DNA from: Prostheceraeus crozeri
Lineage: Eukaryota; Platyhelminthes; Polycladida; Euryleptidae
Direction: 5' to 3'
Length of the DNA: 64,000 nt
Assembly: GCA_907163375.1 (NCBI GenBank)
Contig: CAJQUW010012683.1
Location: 58,915-122,914, forward strand
Under the pieces are notes generated by a model, which saw nothing but the letters and a program-made list of their open reading frames with translations, made no database searches and was not told the origin of the DNA. Positions 47,057-57,139 of the stretch are shown one piece after another (within the stretch, counting starts at the first letter, position 1; every line of letters begins with the position of its first letter). A program made the position numbers and the translations under genes.

Positions 47057-47815
47057 AGAGTGGAAGCTTTCCCAAGTCAGATAGAAGACTTATTTTTGTT
47101 CTACCGCGAGATCTTTCGGCCTACATCGTAGGCCATTCTCAAGCGACTGCACTGTATTGTTGAATCAACGATTAACACATCTCACATGAAATCACAGCGA
47201 TATCGGACGGATTGACACTTACATGGTAGCAAACAAAAGAGCCTGTTAACATCTAATGAACAACACAATACTAACTAACATAATAGGAGGAATGTCAATG
47301 AAAAACCAAGCTCAAAGGTCATTCAACCAGTCAGAGGTTGAAAGATCAAAACTGAATGACAATTACATAGGCCTACATTAAGACTAAGCCACACAAAAAA
47401 TTGACCAATAAGCAAGACCAAAGTGATGAAAAAAAGCTGAAAAAATAATGCAATACTGAATTCCAACGAATAATACTGAAAGAGTAATACTAAAAGCAAA
47501 GAATCACAATCACAAAGAGGAAATATAATAAAGTTATGGCAAAATAAATTCAAGAAAGAATCTACATAATACTTACTACTACTAAATAATACTGAACATG
47601 TAATACTATAAAGAGCTAGATAGTACTAATACTATATGAAGAGATCGGCAAAAAAAAATAAAAAAATAAATAATAAAAAACCAAATAAATGAATAAACAA
47701 CTGGTGGTGAAACTTAAAACAGTCTGTCCCAGCTGGCACTGACGTCACACTTCGTTTTGTTACTGCTGCCAAGGCGCCTGGTCCACAGAGCCTCCTTTGT
47801 AACCCGTTTGCGCCA
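47057..47815 (-). repeat. Penelope-like left arm (3' region)
   Basis: Inverted copy at 48993-49758. Both arms include the last 30 or so codons of the reading frame, an AT-rich untranslated part and a ribozyme-like motif near the outer edge. Confidence 0.9.
47104..47146 (-). ncRNA. hammerhead-like fold in Penelope-like arm
   Basis: On the minus strand: CTTGAGA, then stem GGCCTAC-GAT-GTAGGCC, then GAAAGATCTC. Stem II of seven pairs followed directly by GAAA is the hammerhead arrangement, and Penelope-like elements are known to carry hammerheads in their terminal repeats. The 5' core strand departs from the CUGANGA consensus, so activity is doubtful. The same motif is in the other arm (49666-49708). 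Confidence 0.4.
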
Positions 47816-48990
47816 GTTCTCTTCACGGTCTATTACGCGAAGACCTTCAAAGTCTAAACGATGTTGATGCTGGTGCACATGCTTCGCCACCTCTGACCTC
47901 TGTACATCGATGTTGCGGACCGCACGCTTATGCTCCTTCTTTCTCTCCTCAATTGGCCTTTGTGTCTCACCCACATACTTCCAGTCGCAGTCAGCACACT
48001 CTAAGGAGTAAATAACACCGAGCTGTAGAGGTGGTGCTGGTCTTTTCTTTACCAGAAGCGATCGTAGAGTCTGGACTGGTCTTGGTGCCACTTGAACACC
48101 CACATTGTGCAAAACACTGACGATCTTCTCCGTGACCTTGGGAACGTAAGGGAGAGAAACGCCAGAATGTAGCGGCTCAGCAGGACTTTCTTGATCAATC
48201 AGATTTTCTGGACGATAAGAGAACCTGTTGATCTCGGCTTCCGAGTAACCACTCTCTTGTAGGGCCTTGTTTATATGCAACAGTTCACCTTCACGAGCAT
48301 CAATCGAACAGACACGCTCTGCTCGAGTAGTAAGAGAACGTGTAATGCTCCGGAATGTCCCACGAGGATGGCAAGAGTCACGGCGGAGGTAACGGTCGGA
48401 GTGAGTAGGCTTTCTATAAACTGAAAACCGCACAGTGTCGTTTGACAAATCGATCAATACATCCAAAAAGGTCAATCGACGTTGATTTTCCTTTTCGACG
48501 GAAAATGTTATGCTTTCACGTAAGGTGTTCGCAAATTGGAAAAACCTCTCCAACTCTTCTTCACTATTTCTCCACTGTAAAAAGACATCGTCAACGTAGC
48601 GGTACCACAATGCCGGAGTAGGAATATTATTCGAGGCCGCTTGCAACAGTAGTTCTTCTTCAAAGTAAGTCATGTAGATGTTGGCCACCACCGGACCGAG
48701 GCTGCTTCCCATGCTTACTCCTTCTTTCTGAATGAACAACATATTCTCATGTTGGAAATAAGCACGTTTCAAAACTAACTCAGTCAATCGCAGCAACTCA
48801 TCAATACTGAGTTTAGTTCTCATGGCAAGAGAAGGATCGCCAGTTAACAGCCCTCGTAGAATTACAAGTGTCTCAGAAATCGGAACATTCGTAAACAAAG
48901 AGTTTACATCAAAACTGAGGATTTGACCTTCATGTATATTCTCCACTCTTGATACTTTTTGTACAAAATCCTCTGAGTTTCGCAGATAAG
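47714..48990 (-). CDS. Penelope-like reverse transcriptase with GIY-YIG endonuclease
   Basis: The open frame continues from the arm junction near 48990 (VSYLRNSEDFVQKV) through the first Met at 48946 to the stop at 47714. Counting from that Met: motif A SFDVNSLFTNVP (11-22), motif B VSMGSSLGPVVANIYM (77-92), catalytic YRYVDD (115-120), LTFLDVLIDL (158-167), and GIY-YIG endonuclease GVIYSLECADCDWKYVGET (310-328) with the following RPIEERKKEHK. This is the architecture of canonical Penelope-like elements, where the endonuclease nicks the target and the RT copies from there. The full family protein is about 700-800 residues, so the N-terminal half is missing while the remaining frame is uninterrupted. 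Confidence 0.9.
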
Positions 48991-48992
48991 AA

Positions 48993-49758
48993 ACTGGCGC
49001 AAACGGGTTACAAAGGAGGCTCTGTGGACCAGGCGCCTTGGCAGCAGTAACAAAACGAAGTGTGACGTCAGTGCCAGCTGGGACAGACTGTTTTAAGTTT
49101 CACCACCAGTTGTTTATTCATTTATTTGGTTTTTTATTATTTATTTTTTTATTTTTTTTTGCCGATCTCTTCATATAGTATTAGTACTATCTAGCTCTTT
49201 ATAGTATTACATGTTCAGTATTATTTAGTAGTAGTAAGTATTATGTAGATTCTTTCTTGAATTTATTTTGCCATAACTTTATTATATTTCCTCTTTGTGA
49301 TTGTGATTCTTTGCTTTTAGTATTACTCTTTCAGTATTATTCGTTGGAATTCAGTATTGCATTATTTTTTCAGCTTTTTTTCATCACTTTGGTCTTGCTT
49401 ATTGGTCAATTTTTTGTGTGGCTTAGTCTTAATGTAGGCCTATGTAATTGTCATTCAGTTTTGATCTTTCAACCTATGACTGGTTGAATGACCTTTGAGC
49501 TTGGTTTTTCATTGACATTCCTCCTATTATGTTAGTTAGTATTGTGTTGTTCATTAGATGTTAACAGGCTCTTTTGTTTGCTACCATGTAAGTGTCAATC
49601 CGTCCGATATCGCTGTGATTTCATGTGAGATGTGTTAATCGTTGATTCAACAATACAGTGCAGTCGCTTGAGAATGGCCTACGATGTAGGCCGAAAGATC
49701 TCGCGGTAGAACAAAAATAAGTCTTCTATCTGACTTGGGAAAGCTTCCACTCTATACA
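48993..49758 (+). repeat. Penelope-like right arm, inverted
   Basis: Reverse complement of 47057-47815 with very few changes (a Leu/Met difference in a shadow frame is one). Confidence 0.9.
49666..49708 (+). ncRNA. hammerhead-like fold, inverted copy
   Basis: Same motif as 47104-47146, here on the plus strand because the arm is inverted: CTTGAGA, GGCCTAC/GTAGGCC stem, GAAAGATCTC. Confidence 0.4.
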
Positions 49759-51082
49759 ATGCCAATACTGTGTTCATTAACCGCTCGCATTCGCATCCTG
49801 ACCGGAACTAGTTGAGAGTTCGACACTGCGAGTCGTCGAGTAAGGTTGGTTCCGATGAGGCAGCTTTGGCAACCAGTATCAGCGATTGCATTAAGTCGGA
49901 TAGGTGCTGGTGGTACGGAGAGTTGTAATCCAAGGGCATGGTAGTCTTCAGTGTGGGTTGACGCGTTGATTTCGACAACTGGTTGTTCTTTCGAAGGCCC
50001 TCGCTTCCAGCGATCATTGAGTTCACAGTAGAGATGATGGTTTAAAGCGATGCTGCAGTTAGATGTGTCCTGGGTTGAGGCACAGAGAATGTCGAAGATC
50101 GCAGCTTCCTCGGGGACAGGGGTTTTTGTCCTGTCTTTGCTGCGGCACATCTTACTGACGGGATGGAGACGACTGCATGAGTCACACTGCTGATTATAAG
50201 CAGGGCAGTGAGTTTTCTGTAGGAAGGTGGAGCTTTCTGTCCATGTCCTCGACGACCACAGTAAGAGCAGATATCTGCACCGTTGATTTTGGCTTCACGA
50301 AGATTTTTCGTTTGTTGACGGCGATATTGACTGCGGGCCATGGCTGCTGTTGCTCCCTGCGTCTCAAGAAGCTTGTTTACGGAACGTTTCCAGCTTCTTT
50401 TGCTTCGATGAACTGAAACACTGCTTCTAGGGACATGTTTTGGTTTGTATGGCCAAGCAGCTCCAGTTGAATCTCCGAATCAGCCACACCACGGATAAGG
50501 ACGTTGCGAAGAATTTGGTTTGTGTAGTTTACGCTCGATTTACAGCTAGTGCATTCCATTGCGTACTTGCATACACCAGCTTGTCCGCGGATGCGGGCGC
50601 CGAATGATCGAATTGTTTCATCGCGATCCTGTCGCATTTCGTGGAGGGCAACTCGGGCAACCATAGTGTTTTCCACTCTGACGGCCAGAGTCTTCATCGC
50701 CGCTAACACATTTGTTTCGGATAGATTAATTAGGCTGCCGCCCACAGAACGTGTGAGATCTTTTCGAAGGTCTTCTTCACAACATTCTAATAGCTGTATG
50801 ATGACATCCTTCCCAATGAGCTTGGTGGCATCCTTATAGTCCTGCCAGCGGGTGAGGAAGTATGACCAGTCTTCGCTTGAACCGGCCGATGAGACAGTTG
50901 GACGGCGTACCCGATCCATCTTTGCTGTAGCGCTGGATGTCGTGGATGATGTGGGCGAGCTGACGTGTGTTCTAGAGGCGTGTATTTGCAGCAGTGTAGC
51001 TGCCAATGTGTGGGATACGTCAGAAGTTTGGTATCCACAGAGCGGGAACGGACAGTCGTAGATTGGCATCGTGCTTTGTTCA

Positions 51083-51241
51083 TAAATAAGCACACGCTTT
51101 TTCGATTGATAAATTTATTGTGAATGAACAAAGCTGAAAGGCAAGGTTGCAACTAGAGCTACGCGTTGTCATTTCACGTACGTGAAGTTATACATCAAAA
51201 CACACATAAAGATGCTAACAAGTCCGATGAGATATTGTCTA
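51083..51241 (-). repeat. LTR (5') of the gypsy-like fossil
   Basis: 159 bp, partner of 38929-39085. Followed outside by the duplicated CACAT and then the resumed P-element frame. Confidence 0.85.
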
Positions 51242-51246
51242 CACAT

Positions 51247-51385
51247 GAGTCTCGAATCAGAGAATGGATATCCAACTTTGAATGCGAGCCAGGACTGATC
51301 AGACAATCATTTGATTTCCTAGCCAACGAATTTGAAAAGGATATGTCACCCGTCGAGTTCAGTCTACAGATTTTGACTTGACCAA
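51247..51385 (+). pseudogene. P-element transposase, third block
   Basis: Continues from 38928 as ESRIREWISNFECEPGLIRQ then SFDFLANEFEKDMSPVEFSL, equivalent to the segment of THAP9/P transposases just before the first catalytic Asp. A stop at about 51379-51381 precedes a donor-like AA|GTAAGT at 51386. The expected DEMAIR-like catalytic motif is not seen in this block, so this part is decayed or deleted. Confidence 0.7.
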
Positions 51386-51394
51386 GTAAGTTAA

Positions 51395-51590
51395 AAATAA
51401 ATATTTTGATGATTACTTATTGGTTTCATGCATTTGTTGACATTATTCTTTCTAAATTGATCTAATGAACATTTTGATGATTATTTATTAGTTTCATGCA
51501 TTCATTGACATTATTCTTTCTAAATTGATCTAATGAACATTTTGATGATTATTTATTGGTTTCATGCATTTAGTGATATCTATCATTTCA
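51395..51590 (+). repeat. three 75-bp units in a P-element intron
   Basis: TTTTGATGATTA.TTATT.GTTTCATGCATT recurs at 51404, 51472 and 51539 with TGACATTATTCTTTCTAAATTG between. The repeat fills the putative intron between blocks three and four. Confidence 0.8.
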
Positions 51591-51776
51591 TCATGTTTTC
51601 TAAAATGGTCTAGGGAAAATTTGATGTTCATAATTTTTGTTATATTTTTCCATCACTCTTATAATGTGAATTTTGATGTTTATTGGTTTCATGAACTTTT
51701 TCGATAATAATAAGACTGATAGTGACTTTATTCGACTGAAATAACTGCGTGGATGTTGTTTTTCAGTGGAAGTTTT

Positions 51777-52310
51777 CTTGCTGGTGAAGATTATGGATAC
51801 GGCCCTCAATCGGATTCCATTGCAAAACATGCCCTGGTGTTTCACCCAGTTGGTCTGAAACGTCGACTAAAGCTACCTGTTGCATATTTTTTCACCAGTA
51901 AACTGAATGGCGAAGTTCTTGCAAAACGATTCTTCAAACGATTATTAAGAAATGTTATGAAGTCGGCGCGCTAGTCAAATGTGTTGTTTGCGATGGAAAT
52001 TCCGTCAATTTTAAAGCTGCTGAAAAGTTAGGAGTTGTTACTGACGCGACAAATGTAAAGACTGATTTTTGTATTCGTCAAGATGAGAAAATTTATTGGA
52101 TTTTTGACGCTTGTCATCTATTAAAACTGGTCCGGAACTTGCTCCACGATTACCAAATAATAAAACGCAAAGATGATGATGACAAATTTTCAAAGGTAAA
52201 ATGGTTCTATGTTGAGCAGCTGCATAAGCTTCAACGAAATGACTCATTGGTACTCGCCAACAAATTAGGTGTAAAGCATGTACATTACAAGCGTGCGATA
52301 ATGATGCCTT
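51777..52310 (+). pseudogene. P-element transposase, catalytic block
   Basis: After the acceptor TTTTTCAG (51769-51776) come EDYGYGPQSDSIAKHALVFH and PVGLKRRLKLPVAYFFTSKL, typical of the P/THAP9 RNase H-like core. Then, in another frame, KCVVCDGNSVNFKAAEKLGV and YWIFDACHLLKLVRNLLHDY, the latter the FDPCHMLKLARN-like motif of the family. One frame change near 51930 separates the halves. Further similarity (KLQRNDSLVLANKLGVKHVH) runs to about 52300, after which stops accumulate. The protein is therefore inactive in this copy. Confidence 0.8.
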
Positions 52311-53389
52311 AAGAAACAATCACCTAACGTCCCTGGAAAAAATAATTGCTTTCCGATTCTTTCGACTTTGATTGTTAAAGTATGGAAAAATATATTTTGA
52401 AAGAAACATATTTTCAACGGATGTCCAGTCGAGGCAGCAGGCTACCAAGTTGATGCTCTTCAGGGGTAAATAAGACATAGAAATGTAAGTCCCCTATTGT
52501 TTTTGCTGCACATCATCATGTACATTATCACAGGAAAACGTTGGTAAGTTTGAATTATCTATATCTCATAAATGCACTACAGAAAGACGTTTTGCTTGAT
52601 ACAGAATTCACTTCAATAGCGATTAATTATGATAACAGCAATTTATTATTGATCACTGATTTTAACTTGGTGTGGATGTATTCTCATTTTAAAAAAATTC
52701 ATTCTGCGATGAATGGGAATTAAACTTGAATCTGAATGACTTAATCTAAAAGAGGCTCAATATCTTGGGTACTTTATTTACTAATTAATAGGTGTGACAC
52801 ACTTCATTAAGCTTGCTTACTTTGTTGACAAATAAATCATTTGACAACATGACAATGAAAGCTATTCAAGTATGTTTATCCTGCAGCAGTCATCGCTATA
52901 ATCATATTGCGACTTGTTTCTTGCCCGTCTATCGCAAACCAGTGTCTCTCCCGTCCTGTGTTTACCGGCTTCAAGCAGTTGTGTAAATAGTTCATCTGCT
53001 CCTCTCTAAATCTGTGGCAAGCTGTCACTCAGTGAATGTCATGGATTCCAGTTTTTGCTCACTGAGAACCTGTGTATGGCAAGAAGTCTAAGAAGAATAT
53101 CAAATGCCCGAAATTCATCTTGTTGACTACAGTTGTTTCGATGGAATGGAGAATATAGCAGACCGAGAAAAACTGGAATGAAGTGCTTTCTATAATGCGG
53201 TCTACCATGAGAATAGGTAGTTTTAGAGATTTGATTTATTGGTAATCGTGTGTGGTTTTGGATAATTTTCTTTTAGCTGAAGAGAAAAGATGCGGCTTGA
53301 CAACACATTTAGTCTCTATGTCTCCTCGTCTTTTTTATATTATTTGTAATTTTATTTTTATACCTAGGCGTCCCTCACATATTATCCTT
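52311..53389. other. P-element tail or flank, unrecognised
   Basis: No clear frame. The remaining third of a P transposase would be expected here but only stop-rich fragments are present; no terminal inverted repeats recognised. Confidence 0.35.
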
Positions 53390-53518
53390 TGAAATTGTCT
53401 TTAGTCTTTCTGTCTCGGCTTCTTGCGATCTTATGCACAAGCTTCTCTCGCATCAGTTCCACACAACATCTCGCCTTCCTAGTTTGTCGTTTAACTCGGG
53501 CAGGCTTTCAGCCTTTGA

Positions 53519-55145
53519 CAGGGTGTCCGCGCACCGTGGAAAACCTGGAAAACATCTGGAAAATGAATTTTACCGTGGAAAACCTGGAAATCCTAGAAAA
53601 CTCCTGGAAAATGAAATTTTACCCTGGAAAACCTGTATTTCCTAGAAAACTCGTGGAAATTTTAGACTAATTAAAACACTAATTGCAAGTTGTTGGCCAT
53701 ACTTACTCTATGGTTGAATTGTTTTCCATTTTTCCAGATTTTTGTCTTCATATCTCTACTTATTTGTTACAAACATAGCCTTCACTCTCGTACAATTTTA
53801 TTTGTTTTTAGAATATTTCAGTGACTTGAATCTCCTATCATAACGTATACAACATGAATGAGACCGAACTGGGTGGTATGGTTAACTATGAACTGTTGTC
53901 GAACTCCTAATCGTTGTGCAAGATGATGAATTAGTAGCTGTGAATTCCCTCACAAACGCTGCGCGGTATGGTGAACTAGGAGTTGTAAATGCCCTCATTA
54001 ACGTCGTATGGTATGGGGAACTAGGAATTGTGTATGCCCTCATAAACGTCGTGTGGTATGGGGAACTAGGAATTGTGTATGCCCTCATTAACGTCGTGTG
54101 GTATGGGGAACTAGGAATTGTGTATGCCCTCATTAACGTCGTGTGGTATGGGGAACTAGGAGCCGTAAACTCCTTCATTAACGTCACGCGGAATGGCGAA
54201 CTATGAGCTGTAAACTCCCTCATTAACGTCGTGTGGAATGGTGGACTATGAGCTGTAAACTCCCTCATTAATGTCGTGTGGTATGGGGAACTAGGAGCCG
54301 TAATCTTTGATTAATGCTATTACACACTTGATTGCCGTGTGGCAGAATCTACTGACGCAAAATGGTGCTCAACCTATAAAATTCATTTAGGCACTAGACT
54401 TGTTCCGAATGATCCGAGGCAAATATCGAATATTTTCAAACACATTTCAAGTAAGTTTTCAATCTGTAGATATATTATTCCCGACACGTCGTGTGCCAAT
54501 GAGCTTTCCTCGATCAATTCTTCTCTGTTTCTCTTTCTGGCTCTTGATCTTCCACGGATTCACGCAACAATGCTTCACTTCAAATGATCTTATCTGAATG
54601 ACAACGCTCTGACGTTCACCTTGCTGCATTGTATTATAGAGTGGACTTTACAGATATTCCGTTAATTGTTACATTTCATTGTTAAGTCTTATATTTTTCG
54701 TTATTTATTGTTATACTCTTCCTCTATTTTGTTCTCCACAATCCGCAAGCTTTAAATTTGTTACGATCGATTGTATTTTCATTTTTTCTAGAAATATAAT
54801 GTAGCCGTTTGATGGACATATTGGTATTTTTTACTTGGAATCACATGCGCCTTAAAAATTCAACCAATTTCACGCCACTTTTCAAAAAAATTTTCGTCAA
54901 TTTATATTTTTATGGTGTATAAGCTCCTTAGCCACAGAACTTAGGGTAGATTTTTCCCGGAAATTTTCTTTTAAATTTGACGCGTGCATTTGAGTAAATT
55001 TCCTTGCAGAAAGTCTTGAAATTTTCGTTCAAATTTGACCCTTGATTTTTGGTAAATTTCCCTGAAAAACCTGGAAAATGAATTTTACCCTGGAAATCCT
55101 GGAAAACACCTGGAAATTTTCATTCAAATTTGCGCGGACACCCTG
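53519..55145. mobile_element. 1.6-kb hAT-like element, 6-bp target duplication CTTTGA
   Basis: Ends CAGGGTGTCCGCGCA (53519) and TGCGCGGACACCCTG (55145) form a perfect 15-bp inverted repeat. Inside both ends are repeated GGAAAACCTGGAAA words, a recurrent feature of one hAT group. CTTTGA flanks both sides (53513-53518, 55146-55151). No transposase is encoded; a 48-bp minisatellite occupies part of the interior, so this is a non-autonomous copy. Confidence 0.8.
53925..54310 (+). repeat. 48-bp-unit minisatellite inside the hAT element
   Basis: About eight units of the GTCGTGTGGTATGGGGAACT type followed by AGGAATTGTGTATGCCCTCA. Because 48 is a multiple of three both strands stay open with a 16-residue periodicity; no gene is inferred. 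Confidence 0.9.
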
Positions 55146-55345
55146 CTTTGATGAGACTACTGCTTTCCTGGCCGCCTTCCTTGCTTCTTTATACATTACT
55201 CTGTTCGTATCAGTTCCACTATTCTTGCATCTCTTGACAGCTTACCTTTTGCCTTTAAAGCATTTTCGACATTTTCTTGACACCAAGATTTCATATCTTT
55301 GAAACTACCGCGCTTTATGCTGCAACAGGCCTTCACAGCGGCTTA

Positions 55346-56699
55346 GAGATCATCGCCCATTTGTTCTCATGATTACCAGTTTACACGGGAAGGATTTTCG
55401 CAAAATTTTCAAGCTTGTTTTTATTTTGTTTTAACAAGCGAAATTTATGCTTTTTTAAAAACTTAAAGGACACTCATTCTATGCTATTGCATGATTCTTC
55501 ATATTAAAGTGATTACAAAATGGATATTGTGATGATGGAAATACACGAATATTTCTCCCGCATGCCACATGCAAATCTCCATCAGTTTACATCTGTAGAT
55601 ACCTTGGAATGTGTATTAGAAGATTGGTAGGTCTAGTGGTCTAGACCGGTATTGACGCTTGAATTTGTATGCATGTTCACAAGAGAGTACATGCAAAAGG
55701 ACATCGCTTATGTTTGAATAACATAAAGAATTGTAAAATATCATACAAAAACATGAAGTATCAATTACTCTGTACAGGCACCCAAGAAAGTTATCTACAG
55801 GGCAGAGGTGCGCAAAAGTGCTTTCTATCTAGCCGCTTGAACACCTATGCGTTTTCACATGACGAGGGTTGTGAAAAGTCATCGTTTATTGATGGTAAAT
55901 CTCGCGGATCTGTGCTTTATTGCGTCTGCAATTAGAACTAGTGACTGGGAAATCTAGCCAATTTGGAAGGAATATAATTCAGCAAACTTCTCGTATTGGT
56001 GAGAGCCATGCAGCAGTAATGCGATTAGCGCGTTTTTGACAATTTTCGAGTACAAACGTGTTTTTATTTTTACCCAATTTGCGCGTGTTTTTCTTCTGTT
56101 TTCGTTTTTGTCTTCCTTTTTTGATGATGCATTAACCCACTCTTCTTGCCTTCTATTCTGTTCACGAAATCAGGGTGCACACTCAAACCTATATTCCTAT
56201 ATTTGTCCTACATTTTATGAAATATCCTATGTTCCTATATTTCCGCACGAGATCCTAAATTTTCCTATATTTTTTGCTTTATATCGATTACTGCAAAATA
56301 ACATTCAATCTAGATAGATATTTATCACTTAGTCAAATTACCAAAACAAAATGCAATTTTCTCCCTTCTTGCCAGCCATTTGAAGGTATGATTTTATATT
56401 AGATTTATTATTTATTTTCATACATGCTGACTAAAAAATATACTAATATTTGTACGCTCATCCATTGTTGTGTCATGCTCTTAAAAATGTCGTGTTATAA
56501 CTTCATTGCTCTGTGCAGGCACGGGGTATTATCGAATTGGCTTGCTGCTGCAAACCTTCGCATGTTGTAGGAGGCGACTAATAGGCACTAGATGCTACAG
56601 TAGTTATTGTATATATTTGAGATGAAACTCGATACATACGCTTTAATTTTACATGGTACATGAAATGATAGAAGAAATTCTGTCATCTCATAAAATTGA
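55346..56699. other. unassigned stretch
   Basis: No gene recognised. CAGGGTGCACACTC at 56171 followed by CCTATATT words looks like one end of another hAT element, but its partner was not found. A loose copy of the GTCGTAAGAGGCGACTAA motif lies at 56545-56575. Confidence 0.35.
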
Positions 56700-57130
56700 C
56701 ATTGGATATTGCAGGCTTTCAGAAAGAGTCACTTCGCTTCTTTTGCACGATGTCTTAGGATAAAGTGTCGGCTTCCTTTCGTCAATGGGGGCCCACTTTT
56801 GTGACTTGGATCTTCAATTTTGCAAACAAACCGGAGATTCAGCATATCAAGACCATGCTTCGGTGGTTCTAGGCAGTCTTTTTGCATTTATCGCCATAAA
56901 CCAAATGACGCGATGAGCACGCGTTTGAAGTTTCTCTTTCGAAGAGTCTATAATAGATAGAAGTCCACACCATTCCATCAGAGATCCGATAAATGAATTA
57001 TAGACCAGGATAAGATTATGATTTCTGGTTACATTCTTAAGGGTTCTTAATGCGTAGATGCGCTGCGATGCAGTTAACATAACATTGTCAATGTGGTAAT
57101 TGTCAATTACAGGAGGATTGATAGATATCG
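56700..57130 (-). pseudogene. I/CR1-like LINE, C-terminal RT relic
   Basis: Minus-strand frame with QRIYALRTLKNVTRNHNLIL, VYNSFIGSLMEWCGLL and SSKEKLQTRAHRVI, the post-RT thumb region of I/CR1/Jockey-type LINEs (compare LRTLKNHGL...VYSSFI and LQSRAHRIIC). Further decayed tail sequence extends to about 56700. The rest of the element is missing, and the family may be the one whose endonuclease lies at 61.9-63.4 kb. At its upstream edge it abuts the hAT-like relic at 57140 on the other strand. Confidence 0.65.
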
Positions 57131-57139
57131 GCACATGGA

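Larger units (their letters stand above)
47025..49758 (-). mobile_element. Penelope-like element with inverted arms
   Basis: A 2.7-kb Penelope-like retroelement inserted in the gypsy-like fossil. ATGCCAATACTGT (13 bp) occurs at both edges (47012-47024, 49759-49771), giving the target duplication. The unit comprises a 3' region (47057-47815), a reverse transcriptase plus GIY-YIG frame on the minus strand, and an inverted copy of the 3' region (48993-49758). The arms are near-identical, and their inner junction lies at a repeat of AACTGGCGCAAACGGG. Truncation of the 5' half combined with an inverted partial copy is a known outcome for this group. Confidence 0.9.
38929..51241 (-). mobile_element. 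Ty3/gypsy-like LTR element fossil, with two nested elements
   Basis: A fossil LTR retroelement inserted in the P element, minus strand. LTRs of about 157-159 bp lie at 38929-39085 and 51083-51241, with a CACAT duplication outside. Parts from right to left: gag-like region (about 50.4-51.1 kb), zinc knuckle and aspartic protease (about 49.8-50.3 kb), reverse transcriptase (about 46.0-46.9 kb), RNase H and integrase H2C2 (about 44.7-45.8 kb), and integrase C-terminus (about 39.1-39.8 kb). It is broken by a Penelope-like and a copia insertion plus roughly half a dozen smaller breaks. The LTRs differ by about 2-3 per cent, so it is moderately young yet older than its inserts. Confidence 0.85.
37913..52310 (+). 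mobile_element. P-element (THAP9-type) relic, split by a 12.3-kb insertion
   Basis: Four plus-strand coding blocks follow the order of P-element/THAP9 transposases: THAP finger (37913-38389), helical region (38625-38928), continuation (51247-51385) and catalytic block (51777-52310). A Ty3/gypsy element (38929-51241) sits between blocks two and three and is flanked by the 5-bp duplication CACAT (38924-38928, 51242-51246). Terminal repeats of the P element itself were not identified. The C-terminal part beyond 52310 is not recognisable. Confidence 0.8.
53390..55345 (-). pseudogene. RTE-like LINE relic, split by a hAT element
   Basis: Minus-strand pieces right of the hAT read GSFKDMKSWCQENVENALKA and YKEARKAARKAVVSSK; left of it come AESLPELNDKLGRRDVV and LVHKIARSRDRKTKDN. 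This is the endonuclease-RT linker region of RTE-like ORF2 (W-NEDV--ALKAK, YK-ARK-AR-AV, VYKIAKARDRKTKD). The pieces join exactly across the hAT at 53519-55145 through its 6-bp duplication. Two or more frame changes are present and neither the endonuclease nor the RT core remains, so it is an old fragment. Confidence 0.6.

Noticed and set aside
47323-49487. Two identical 76-codon frames (MNLFCHNFIIF...) at 47323-47553 and 49257-49487
   Set aside because: They lie in the untranslated parts of the two inverted Penelope-like arms; the duplication comes from the arms, not from selection.
53882-54268. 128-codon repetitive frame on the minus strand
   Set aside because: 48-bp minisatellite inside a hAT element; both strands are open only because the unit length is a multiple of three.
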